A stretch of 64,000 bases of DNA from JBBQLG01 sp964251665. GTDB lineage: Bacteria; Bacteroidota; Bacteroidia; Cytophagales; Spirosomataceae. Below the pieces are notes generated by a model. It saw only the letters and a program-made list of their open reading frames with translations, made no database searches and was not told the origin of the DNA. Position numbers and translations under genes: made by a program. Positions 8,822 through 15,996 of the stretch are shown in pieces. The stretch covers positions 248,001-312,000 of the forward strand of contig CAXUKO010000002.1 in the NCBI GenBank assembly GCA_964251665.1. Reading direction: 5' to 3'. Position 1 is the first letter of the stretch. Each line of letters begins with the position of its first letter.

Positions 8822-9391
8822 CTATTCCTCAATCGTGACGTGCTTCCAGTTCTCGCCCGACCGAATGCGGTTAAGCTGCGTGTGCGTAATGCCAAACTGC
8901 TTGGCGATCATCTTCAACCGGTTTTTATCGTTCCGTAAGAGCTTCTTGATAATCTTTACTTTGCTTTCGGTCAGTTTGTAATTGCGAGTTCGGCGCGGTA
9001 TTACCCGGTTCTTCAGGTTTGGATTCACCCGGTTGTGTTCGATCATTTCGTCCTTAGTCACCCATTGCAGATTCTGGCTGAAGTTGTTCTGCTTGTCATG
9101 GTCAAGGTGAATGACGTAGGTTTGCAGGGGATTGTCGTGGCTGACAAAATGTTCGGCTACCAGTTTATGAACGTATCGGTTCATGGTTTTGCCACCCGAA
9201 CGGATGTTGAGCGACCGATACCCCTGAATAACGGAGCCTTTAATAATGGTACCCTCCGTTGAGGCCTGAAAACTACGCAGCCGACCATAATTTGATACTT
9301 CGTAGCGGGGGGGATTCTCAACGCCGTCGAAAACAATGGGAACCCATCGCTCATTCCAATAACTTTGATTTTTCTTATCGCTCGTCTGCAT
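8822..9391 (-). CDS. NUMOD4-HNH endonuclease with C-terminal helix-turn-helix
   Basis: A 189-residue protein. The N-terminal NUMOD4 pattern is clear (RWVPIVFDGVENPPRYEVSN then YGRLRSF). The HNH part follows (YVHKLVAEHFV..., VIHLDHDKQNNFSQNLQWVT). The C-terminal 50 residues (LTESKVKIIKKLL, KMIAKQFGITHTQLNRIRSG) form an HTH-like DNA-reading domain. This layout is that of GIY/HNH homing-type endonucleases, but the gene is free-standing, with no intron or intein visible around it. The ATG at 9391 is preferred to an in-frame TTG at 9469, as it leads directly into the NUMOD4 domain. Its role may be selfish or regulatory; this cannot be told. Confidence 0.85.
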   Translation of the reverse strand: MQTSDKKNQSYWNERWVPIVFDGVENPPRYEVSNYGRLRSFQASTEGTIIKGSVIQGYRSLNIRSGGKTMNRYVHKLVAEHFVSHDNPLQTYVIHLDHDKQNNFSQNLQWVTKDEMIEHNRVNPNLKNRVIPRRTRNYKLTESKVKIIKKLLRNDKNRLKMIAKQFGITHTQLNRIRSGENWKHVTIEE

Positions 9392-9693
9392 AAGGAGATA
9401 GTAGTAACAAAAGTCGGCGTACTGAGTCGAAAAGAGGATGTGTAAGGTTCCCTGGTAGAACGGGCACAAAAATAGTAAATCAATTGGTGACGTGTTGCAA
9501 CAAGTATGTACTGAAAGCTAAGTTTTTACGCGTAGAACCAGCGGATAAACAGACACATACGCTTTTTTGAGCGGCCACCTATCACTAAAATGAAATAGTA
9601 TTTGTTTAACCACTACTCAACAGGAATGTTTCTCTTAAACCGGGCGAAAATGAACAATGATTTTTACCCGGCGATTTAGTTAAATGAACAGGT
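9392..9693. other. Non-coding gap between divergent genes
   Basis: 302 bp between the HNH endonuclease start and the CoA-binding gene start. I see no long inverted repeat, RNA gene or plausible short gene. It should hold both promoters, but no full TTG/TAnnTTTG pair was found. Confidence 0.6.
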
Positions 9694-10065
9694 ATGGCTG
9701 CGACAACGGAAAAAACATTAGTAATTGGTGCCTCTGAAAACCCGGACCGGTATGCGTACCGCGCGGCCCTGAGTTTACTGGGCCACGGGCACCCGATTGA
9801 GTTGCTTGGGGTAAAAAAGGGGGAGATCAGGCAACACACCATTAAGACCGGGTTGCCGGATCTGCCTGATATTGATACGGTAACGCTTTATGTTGGCCCC
9901 CGTAATCAGGGGCCTTATTTCGAGTATCTGAAGAAACTCCATCCCCGGCGGGTGATCTTCAATCCGGGCACCGAAAATCCGGCCCTCGAAACCGAGCTTG
10001 AAGCGGCAGGCATCGAACCTATCCGGGCTTGTACACTGGTCATGCTATCCGTGGGAACGTACTGA
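9694..10065 (+). CDS. CoA-binding (Rossmann-type) protein
   Basis: A 123-residue stand-alone CoA_binding domain. The N-terminal strand and glycine loop LVIGASENPDRYAYRAALSL are followed by HPIELLGVKKGEI and late in the protein by VIFNPGTENPALE, the pattern seen in YccU-like proteins and in the N-terminal domain of succinyl-CoA ligase alpha subunits. Such proteins bind CoA or acyl-CoA; the biological role is not established. ATG at 9694. It is convergent with fabH, with a TGAN-type inverted repeat between them. Confidence 0.88.
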   Translation: MAATTEKTLVIGASENPDRYAYRAALSLLGHGHPIELLGVKKGEIRQHTIKTGLPDLPDIDTVTLYVGPRNQGPYFEYLKKLHPRRVIFNPGTENPALETELEAAGIEPIRACTLVMLSVGTY

Positions 10066-10082
10066 GGTGAGAGAAGAATTGA

Positions 10083-10150
10083 GTGATTGAATGAATGATT
10101 GAATAACTATCCCGGCTACGATTCACTCAATCACTCATTCATTCAATCAC
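10083..10150. repeat. TGAN-type inverted repeat overlapping the fabH stop codon
   Basis: Arms 10083-10098 (GTGATTGAATGAATGA) and 10135-10150 pair perfectly over 16 bp. The sequence is a run of four-base TGAN words. The right arm includes the fabH TGA (10147-10149). Related elements lie at 11556-11703 and 58727-58808. It may act as a terminator between the convergent genes. Confidence 0.85.
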
Positions 10151-11148
10151 CATTTAATGAGCGCTGACGCCCAGGTGAAGCCACTGCCAAAAGCTGCCAG
10201 ACAAACCAGACTACCCGGCTGAACCAGGCCCTGATCAAAGGCTTCGGTGAGGGCAATGGGGATGGATGCGGCCGTTGTGTTGCCGTAGAGTTGAATATTA
10301 CTGAAGACCTTTTCGTCGGGCAGGTTCATTTGCTGCTTAACGTACTCTGTAATACGGATGTTGGCCTGATGCGGCACCAAGAGCGACAGGTCGTCGGCGG
10401 TATAACCGTTGGCAGCCAGCGATTCGTTGATTACTTCCATAAACCGAACAACAGCATGTTTAAACACGGCGCTGCCATTCATGGTAACGTTAAAACCACC
10501 GGCGTCTACCCGTTCGGTATCGACCCAAAAACCGGAGCGGCTGCTGCCCGGTTCCTTCACATACAGGTCTTCAGCATAGCGGCCATCGGCATGCAAATGC
10601 GTCGATAAAATGCGGTGTTCAGGATCTTCAGTAGCCTGTAAGATGGCTGCCCCGGCACCATCGCCAAAAATAACGGCGACGCCCCGGCCTTCAGTGGTTT
10701 TATTCAGCAACGATGATTGCACTTCCGAGCCGACCACCAGAATGGTCTTGTACATCCCGGTTTTAATGAACTGATCGGCAATGGATAGCGCATATACAAA
10801 GCCGGAGCACTGATTACGGATGTCGATTACACCGATGCCTTCCAAACCGAGTTCACGCTGCATCAGAAAAGCCGAACCGGGAAAGTAATAGTCGGGTGTA
10901 ATGGTGGCGAACACGATCAGATCAACGTCGGTGGCCGTCAGACCAGCCCGGTCGATAGCCATTCGGGAGGCCGCCGATGCCATACTGGCGTTGGTATCTT
11001 TTCCGGGGGTGAAATACCGGCGTTGCTGAATACCGGTCCGCTCGCGAATCCAGGCGTCGGAAGTGGCCATAACCTGCGCCAGATCATCGTTGGTTACGAT
11101 AGTTTCCGGGACGTAATAGCCTAATCCTGTAATGGTTGAATAGTTCAT
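10147..11148 (-). CDS. fabH: Beta-ketoacyl-ACP synthase III
   Basis: A 333-residue thiolase-fold enzyme that condenses an acyl-CoA with malonyl-ACP to start fatty acid synthesis. The catalytic triad is complete: C114 in RNQCSGF, H260 in LVPHQANIRI and N290 in YGNTTAASIP. The N-terminal GLGYYVPETIVTND and ERTGIQQR match FabH. Length is normal for the family. ATG at 11148. PurS is the upstream gene on the same strand, separated by 135 bp. Related KASIII enzymes in other pathways share the triad, so a role outside primary lipid synthesis is possible. Confidence 0.93.
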   Translation of the reverse strand: MNYSTITGLGYYVPETIVTNDDLAQVMATSDAWIRERTGIQQRRYFTPGKDTNASMASAASRMAIDRAGLTATDVDLIVFATITPDYYFPGSAFLMQRELGLEGIGVIDIRNQCSGFVYALSIADQFIKTGMYKTILVVGSEVQSSLLNKTTEGRGVAVIFGDGAGAAILQATEDPEHRILSTHLHADGRYAEDLYVKEPGSSRSGFWVDTERVDAGGFNVTMNGSAVFKHAVVRFMEVINESLAANGYTADDLSLLVPHQANIRITEYVKQQMNLPDEKVFSNIQLYGNTTAASIPIALTEAFDQGLVQPGSLVCLAAFGSGFTWASALIKW

Positions 11149-11283
11149 CAGTGAAGCGGACTTTCCGCAAAAGTAGCATTTTTAACAGCGACCTTTATAG
11201 AAAAAGAGCCAATCGTCCTACGTTTAATGGAAATGTACAACGGGAACCGGAGCAGACCGGGTAGCTGCCAATGGGTTACGTAC

Positions 11284-11535
11284 TCAGGACGTGTGAATAG
11301 TGAACGAATACTCCTCCATAATCAGGTTGGCCAGCAGTTGACGGCAGGCGGTATCGACAATCTCACGGGCTTTGGCTTCATCGCTGGCTTCAACTTCCAG
11401 CCGAATGTGTTTGCCGATACGCACGTTGCCCACGGCGTCGATGTGCAGGTTGTGCAACCCTAATTTCACGGCTTTGCCCTGCGGGTCCAGAATCTCTTTC
11501 TGGGGCATTATGTCGATTTCTGCGATGTAAGTCAT
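11284..11535 (-). CDS. purS: Phosphoribosylformylglycinamidine synthase subunit PurS
   Basis: An 83-residue protein with the PurS hallmark segments EILDPQGKAVKLGLHNL and VGNVRIGKHIRLEVEA. PurS bridges the small PurL and PurQ subunits in the FGAM synthase complex of purine synthesis, using glutamine-derived ammonia. Its presence implies that this organism uses the three-subunit form, but purL and purQ are not in the window. ATG at 11535. It stands between pssA and fabH on the same strand. Confidence 0.92.
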   Translation of the reverse strand: MTYIAEIDIMPQKEILDPQGKAVKLGLHNLHIDAVGNVRIGKHIRLEVEASDEAKAREIVDTACRQLLANLIMEEYSFTIHTS

Positions 11536-11555
11536 GGATTTAATGAATTGTAGAA

Positions 11556-11703
11556 TGATCGAGTGATTGACTTGTTGACTAATTGAGTTAGGAAAGGGAA
11601 ATGGCTTAACCCGTTTTAATGGTAAAATGACGGAAAGTTAGTGTAAACGGATGCCGCTCAATAAAGTCTATTTAGTCAGTCAACAACTCAATCCTTCAAT
11701 CAT
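11556..11703. repeat. Imperfect TGAN-type inverted repeat ending at the pssA stop codon
   Basis: The left segment near 11556-11586 (GATCGAGTGATTGACTTGTT...) pairs imperfectly with 11671-11703 (...GTCAACAACTCAATCCTTCA). A core of about 11 bp (GTTGACT/AGTCAAC region) matches best. Word composition is like the elements at 10083 and 58727. The right arm overlaps the pssA stop. It looks like a more decayed member of that family. Confidence 0.6.
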
Positions 11704-12374
11704 TTTGTGAAAACGGAAACGATTATGTAAAGCAGGATGATAATGGGTATAGCGGCAAACTGCAACAACAGCAATAAAGCCGTTGAGGTGAGCAAAAATA
11801 GGTATTTGGTTTGATTCGCTGCCCACGCATACGATTTGAACTTAAAGGCCAGCAGGGGTAAATCGGCTACGAGCATCCCCGAGAAGCCAATCAGCAGACC
11901 CATGCCAATGTCATTATTCCAGATCGAGTCGAACTGGGGCTGATACCGCTGCATGAGGGGAAACGCGCCAATCAGCAGCGCATTGGCTGGTACCGGCACC
12001 CCGATAAACTGGTCGGATTGCCGGGTGTCGATGTTGAAATTAGCCAGGCGCAGGGCCGATAACACTGCAATCAGAAACGCGCCGTAGGAGATGACACCCA
12101 ACTCCCGAAACCAGCAGAGTTGAAAGACGATGGTAGCCGGTAAAACGCCAAACGTAACGACATCCGCCAGCGAGTCCAGTTCTTTCCCGAATGGCCCCGA
12201 AACACCCACGAGCCGGGCGACAAAACCATCGCCGAAATCGAGAATGCCAGCCAGAATAATTAGCCAGGCAGCCGTATCTAAGTGGCCCCGCAATGTCATC
12301 ACGACGCCAATGCACCCGCACAGCAGGTTGCCGCAGGTCATGGCATTGGGCAGGTGTTTCAGCAGTGATTTCAA
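11700..12374 (-). CDS. pssA: CDP-diacylglycerol-serine O-phosphatidyltransferase
   Basis: A 224-residue integral membrane enzyme making phosphatidylserine from CDP-diacylglycerol and serine, the entry to phosphatidylethanolamine. The CDP-alcohol phosphotransferase motif is intact: residues DFGDGFVARLVG then GKELDSLAD, giving D-x2-DG-x2-AR...G-x3-D-x3-D. Several hydrophobic helices follow. The start is taken as TTG at 12374: the frame upstream holds no ATG or GTG before a stop, and the next ATG would remove the conserved LLKHLPNAMTCGNLLCG start. Downstream lies purS. Confidence 0.92.
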   Translation of the reverse strand: MKSLLKHLPNAMTCGNLLCGCIGVVMTLRGHLDTAAWLIILAGILDFGDGFVARLVGVSGPFGKELDSLADVVTFGVLPATIVFQLCWFRELGVISYGAFLIAVLSALRLANFNIDTRQSDQFIGVPVPANALLIGAFPLMQRYQPQFDSIWNNDIGMGLLIGFSGMLVADLPLLAFKFKSYAWAANQTKYLFLLTSTALLLLLQFAAIPIIILLYIIVSVFTK

Positions 12375-12425
12375 GGGGTGAATAGTGGTTAGTGATGGCT
12401 TCGTCGTAATGAATAGACTAACTCA

Positions 12426-13064
12426 TCACGCTTTAATAAATGGATTGGTCCGTTTTTCGCGCCCAATGGTGGTCGGTTCGCCATGCCCGGAGTAGACAAC
12501 ATAATCGTCGGGCAGGGTATAAAACTGAGTGCGGATGCTGTTCATCAGGTCCGCATGATTACAGTACGGGAAGTCGGTTCGGCCAACGCTGCCCCGGAAC
12601 AGTACATCGCCCCCAATAACGTAGCGTTCGGCATGGTTAATAAACGCCACATGACCCGGTGCGTGACCCGGTACAAAAACAATAGCGAGGGTGGTCTTAC
12701 CAAAACGGATCTGTTCGCCTTCGCTCAGGTAAGCGTCAACCTCGGTAGGTTCAAAGCCCCGCAACCCAAACAACTGGCAGCGCGACGGTACATCGTCGAA
12801 AATCACCTGATCCAGTTGGTGCAGGTAAAGCTTCACGTTGTAGGTACGCTTCACAAAGGCACAGCCAAATACGTGATCGAGGTGAGCGTGGGTGAGCAGA
12901 ATCTGCTTTACCGTCAGTTTCCGGTCGGTGATGAATTTAGCCAGTACCTGTTTTTCGGCCTGCTCGTAACAACCGGGGTCAATAATGACAGCTTCACCCG
13001 TTTCATCATCAGCAACAACGTAGGTGTTTTCCTGAAAAGGAGAAAACTCGAAAGCCTGAATCAT
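12426..13064 (-). CDS. Metallo-beta-lactamase-fold hydrolase, glyoxalase II-like
   Basis: A 212-residue single-domain MBL protein. The metal motif THAHLDH gives H59, H61, D63 and H64; the further ligands fit GHAPGHV, GGDVLFRGSVGRTD and the late YSGHGEPTTIG. Size and motifs match the short glyoxalase II-like (YcbL) group, which hydrolyse thioesters, though the true substrate is unknown. ATG at 13064 lies one base from the stop of the upstream methylase gene (TGA-C-ATG), so the two are co-translated or at least co-transcribed. Confidence 0.9.
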   Translation of the reverse strand: MIQAFEFSPFQENTYVVADDETGEAVIIDPGCYEQAEKQVLAKFITDRKLTVKQILLTHAHLDHVFGCAFVKRTYNVKLYLHQLDQVIFDDVPSRCQLFGLRGFEPTEVDAYLSEGEQIRFGKTTLAIVFVPGHAPGHVAFINHAERYVIGGDVLFRGSVGRTDFPYCNHADLMNSIRTQFYTLPDDYVVYSGHGEPTTIGREKRTNPFIKA

Positions 13065-13065
13065 G

Positions 13066-13767
13066 TCACAAAAGTAGGAATACCGTGGGTTTTTTATGCA
13101 GATCGACGGTTTGCGTTTTCCACTCGCGCACCGTCATGGTACGGACAAAACCACCGGGAGCCGTCAGGTTACAGGCCACGCAAACGCGGGTATCGGGTTG
13201 GCAGGTGGCGAGTATATCGGCCAGCAGGTGATTGTTGCGGAACGGTGTTTCGATAAAGATCTGGGTTTGCCGACGCGTCTGCGCTTCCTTTTCGAGGTAC
13301 AGAAGCTTACGGGTTTTATCGGCCTTATCGATGGGTATATAGCCATGAAAGATAAAAGACTGCCCGCTCATGCCCGACGCCATCAGGGCCAGTACAATAC
13401 TGGATGGCCCCACGAGAGGCACCACAGGTACCTTAAGTTGATGCGCCAGACCAACCACTACTGCGCCGGGGTCGGCTATACCGGGGCAACCGGCTTCGGA
13501 GAGCACGCCCACGTCTTTGCCCTGTTTGAGAGCCGCCTGAAGCTGCTGCCGGGTTTCGGCTTCGGAGGTGTCTTTGTCGAGCGTATAAAATGTCAGTTCG
13601 TCGATAACGCGCCCGAGCTTCAGGCTACTGATCAGGCGACGGGTTGTGCGGACGTTCTCAACAAAAAACACGTCGATAGTCGTTAATACGTCGATAACCT
13701 GAGCGGGAAGTACCTGTCCGGCCGTATTGTCGGCGAGGGGAGAGGGAATGAGATAAAGCGTTGGCAT
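13066..13767 (-). CDS. RsmI-like SAM-dependent methyltransferase (tetrapyrrole methylase fold)
   Basis: A 233-residue protein opening with LYLIPSPLADN and carrying GVLSEAGCPGIADPG and PLVGPSSIVLALMASG, the SAM-binding signatures of the tetrapyrrole methylase superfamily as found in RsmI (16S rRNA C1402 2'-O-methylation). Its short N-terminus and SPLADN in place of the usual TPIGN suggest a paralogue of RsmI rather than RsmI itself, so the rRNA target is an inference. It sits 7 bp after the alpha/beta hydrolase gene and just before the MBL gene in one minus-strand operon. Confidence 0.85.
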   Translation of the reverse strand: MPTLYLIPSPLADNTAGQVLPAQVIDVLTTIDVFFVENVRTTRRLISSLKLGRVIDELTFYTLDKDTSEAETRQQLQAALKQGKDVGVLSEAGCPGIADPGAVVVGLAHQLKVPVVPLVGPSSIVLALMASGMSGQSFIFHGYIPIDKADKTRKLLYLEKEAQTRRQTQIFIETPFRNNHLLADILATCQPDTRVCVACNLTAPGGFVRTMTVREWKTQTVDLHKKPTVFLLL

Positions 13768-13774
13768 GAAAGCG

Positions 13775-14563
13775 TTAGGTACGTAAAAAATTCATAAGCA
13801 CGGCCACAAACTCGGCTGGTTTTTCGGCCTGCACCCAATGGCCTGCGCCGTCAATGGTTTCGATGACTGCGTTTGGGAAAATGGCCCGAATGTGGGCGTA
13901 ATCTGCTTCACGAATGTAATTCGATAAGGCACCCCGGATAAACAGCGTTGGCTCGGTAACCGTACCTGTATTTGTTAGTGCATCGCCGACACCTTCCAGT
14001 TTTTGTTCGATAACGGGCAGATTGAGCCGCCAGTCGAACTGATTCTGGTCATTGCGGTACAGATTTTTCAGCAGGAACTGTCGTACCGGGAGCAACGGTT
14101 CGTATTGGCTCAGGATAACATCAGCCTCATTCCGACTTTTCAGACTGGCCAGATCAATGGCTTTCAGGCCGCGAATAATCTCGGCGTGATGCACCGGGTA
14201 AGCTTTAGGCGCAATGTCGACAATCACTAATCTGGAGAACGCACCCGGCGGTTCGGCGTCCCTATAGGCCACGGCATAATGCATGACCGTTTTGCCGCCC
14301 ATCGAGTGCCCAACCAGAATAGGCTTTTCCAGACGCAGATCCGTCAGCAATTCGCGCAAGTCGGCGGCCATGCTTGGGTAATCAAATTCGGTACTGCGGG
14401 GTGAGTGGCCGTGGTTACGCTGATCGACCAGAATGACCCGGTAGCCGCGTTCGGCAATGGCTTTGCTAACCGTCAGCCAGTTATCGGACGAACCAAAGAT
14501 GCCGTGCAGAATCACAATAGCCGGATCGGCCGGATTGCCGACCTCGCGATGGAATAATTTCAT
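13775..14563 (-). CDS. Alpha/beta hydrolase (YbfF-like esterase)
   Basis: A 262-residue alpha/beta hydrolase. Oxyanion-hole HGIFGSSDNW, nucleophile elbow GHSMGG with S87, the DQRNHGHSP loop and the C-terminal catalytic histidine in DGAGHWVQAEKP are all present. The DQRNHG and HGIFGSSDNW forms resemble YbfF-type acyl esterases. Substrate unknown. ATG at 14563. First gene of a tight three-gene operon with the RsmI-like and MBL genes. Confidence 0.9.
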   Translation of the reverse strand: MKLFHREVGNPADPAIVILHGIFGSSDNWLTVSKAIAERGYRVILVDQRNHGHSPRSTEFDYPSMAADLRELLTDLRLEKPILVGHSMGGKTVMHYAVAYRDAEPPGAFSRLVIVDIAPKAYPVHHAEIIRGLKAIDLASLKSRNEADVILSQYEPLLPVRQFLLKNLYRNDQNQFDWRLNLPVIEQKLEGVGDALTNTGTVTEPTLFIRGALSNYIREADYAHIRAIFPNAVIETIDGAGHWVQAEKPAEFVAVLMNFLRT

Positions 14564-14568
14564 TTTTT

Positions 14569-14661
14569 AACCGCAAAGGCGCGGGAGATAACCGCAAAGA
14601 ACGCAATGGATGTAAACTTAGCGACCTTCGCGTTACTTCCTTTGCGACTTGGCGGTTTACA
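14569..14661. repeat. Decayed inverted repeat of AACCGCAAAG-type words
   Basis: The gap between selD and the hydrolase gene carries AACCGCAAAGGCGCGG (about 14569) and AACCGCAAAGAACGCAA (about 14591) on one side, and their approximate complement TTCGCGTTACTTCCTTTGCG plus GGCGGTTT on the other. The wording resembles the element near 41071. The arms have drifted, so no long perfect stem remains. Confidence 0.6.
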
Positions 14662-14662
14662 A

Positions 14663-15709
14663 TTAATGCACATAAACAACTTTCTCCCGTTGCGCAATGA
14701 GGTGGCCAAATGGCTGTAGAGCAAACCCATTTTCAGTGGCGACACGCTCAAATTCGATCTGACTACCGGGATCAACGGCAATCAGCAGGCCTCCCGATGT
14801 TTGCGGATCGGCCAGAATATACCGCTGGGTTTCGGTCAGGTCGGCTATTTTGTGGCCGTAGCTATCCCAGTTCCGAACGGTGCCGCCGGGGAAGCTCTTC
14901 TGCGCCAGATACTCCGTCACAACGGGTAGTTTGGGCACCTGCTCAAAATTAATTTCGGCACTTAATCCGCTGCCCTCGGCCATTTCGGTGAGGTGGCCAA
15001 GCAGGCCAAAGCCCGTAACGTCGGTCAGGGCTTTCACGTAGGGAAGTTTCCCCAAGACGGCTCCGAACTTGTTTAACTGCGCCATTTGCGTGGGAGCCAG
15101 GTCGGCATGTTCGGGTTTAAGAATTCCCTTTTTCTGGGCTGTAGTCAGAATGCCCACGCCGAGTGGTTTGGTCAGGTACAGTAAACTGCCCGGCGTAGCC
15201 GTATTGTTTTGTTTGAGATGTTCGATTTGGACCTTACCCGTTACGGCCAGCCCAAAAATCGGTTCGGGCGAGTCGATGCTATGCCCACCGGCCAGCGGAA
15301 TACCGGCCTCCCGGCATACGGCGCGGCTCCCTTCGAGCACCTGATTGGCAACCTCGGCGGGGAGTTTATTCAATGGCCAGCCCAGAATAGCAATGGCCAT
15401 AACGGGTTCTCCGCCCATCGCGTACACATCACTGATTGCATTAGCGGACGCGATCCGACCGAAATCGAAGGCATCATCAACGATGGGCATAAAAAAATCA
15501 GTGGTGCTGATAATGGCTTCGCCGTTGCCGAGATCAAGCACGGCTGCATCGTCGCGGCTGTCATTACCGACCAGCAAGTTTGGATATATAGGCTGCTGTG
15601 CGGTCTGATTTCCATGCAGAATTTTGTCCAGCACTTTCGGAGCAATCTTACAGCCGCAACCTGCGCCGTGGCTGTATTGAGTCAGGAGATATGATTCGGT
15701 TTGTGTCAT
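14663..15709 (-). CDS. selD: Selenide, water dikinase
   Basis: A 348-residue SelD that makes selenophosphate from selenide and ATP. The N-terminal active-site loop SHGAGCGCKIAPK holds cysteine (C18, counterpart of E. coli C17), not selenocysteine, and the adjacent lysine. DDAAVLDLG and ISTTDFFMPIVDD supply ATP/Mg contacts; TDVTGFGLLGHL and ADPQTSGGLL are typical. The ATG at 15709 is preferred to an in-frame GTG at 15754. No selenocysteine genes or tRNA 2-selenouridine synthase lie nearby, so the use of selenophosphate cannot be told here. Confidence 0.95.
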   Translation of the reverse strand: MTQTESYLLTQYSHGAGCGCKIAPKVLDKILHGNQTAQQPIYPNLLVGNDSRDDAAVLDLGNGEAIISTTDFFMPIVDDAFDFGRIASANAISDVYAMGGEPVMAIAILGWPLNKLPAEVANQVLEGSRAVCREAGIPLAGGHSIDSPEPIFGLAVTGKVQIEHLKQNNTATPGSLLYLTKPLGVGILTTAQKKGILKPEHADLAPTQMAQLNKFGAVLGKLPYVKALTDVTGFGLLGHLTEMAEGSGLSAEINFEQVPKLPVVTEYLAQKSFPGGTVRNWDSYGHKIADLTETQRYILADPQTSGGLLIAVDPGSQIEFERVATENGFALQPFGHLIAQREKVVYVH

Positions 15710-15896
15710 AACGGGAGCAAGATACGAGTGAATTACACCCGGTTGATAGTACACCCGGCAACGGGGAATGGTTCGGCGGCTGGCTTAACAAAAACTTAAC
15801 AATAGGGAATAGAACGCAAGCTGTAGAAATTATAACAATTCTCATGTAAATACCTTTCCCTAAGTATATCGTGGTATTTTTAGGGGATAGCTTGCA

Positions 15897-15927
15897 TTGG
15901 TACCACGAAAAATTAGTCGCACCTTTG
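15897..15927 (+). promoter_or_regulatory. Candidate Bacteroidota promoter of the TonB receptor
   Basis: TTG at 15897-15899, a 20-base spacer, then CACCTTTG at 15920-15927, one mismatch from the TAnnTTTG -7 consensus. It lies 70 bp before the chosen ATG at 15997, leaving a normal leader. Confidence 0.55.
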
Positions 15928-15996
15928 CACCCGAATTCAGGCATATTTTTCTACCGTATGCTTACACTGAATCAACTAATCAAACCAAACACTTCT

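Noticed and set aside
12483..13256. 257-codon plus-strand open frame
   Set aside because: Lies opposite the MBL and methylase genes, both of which have intact motifs.
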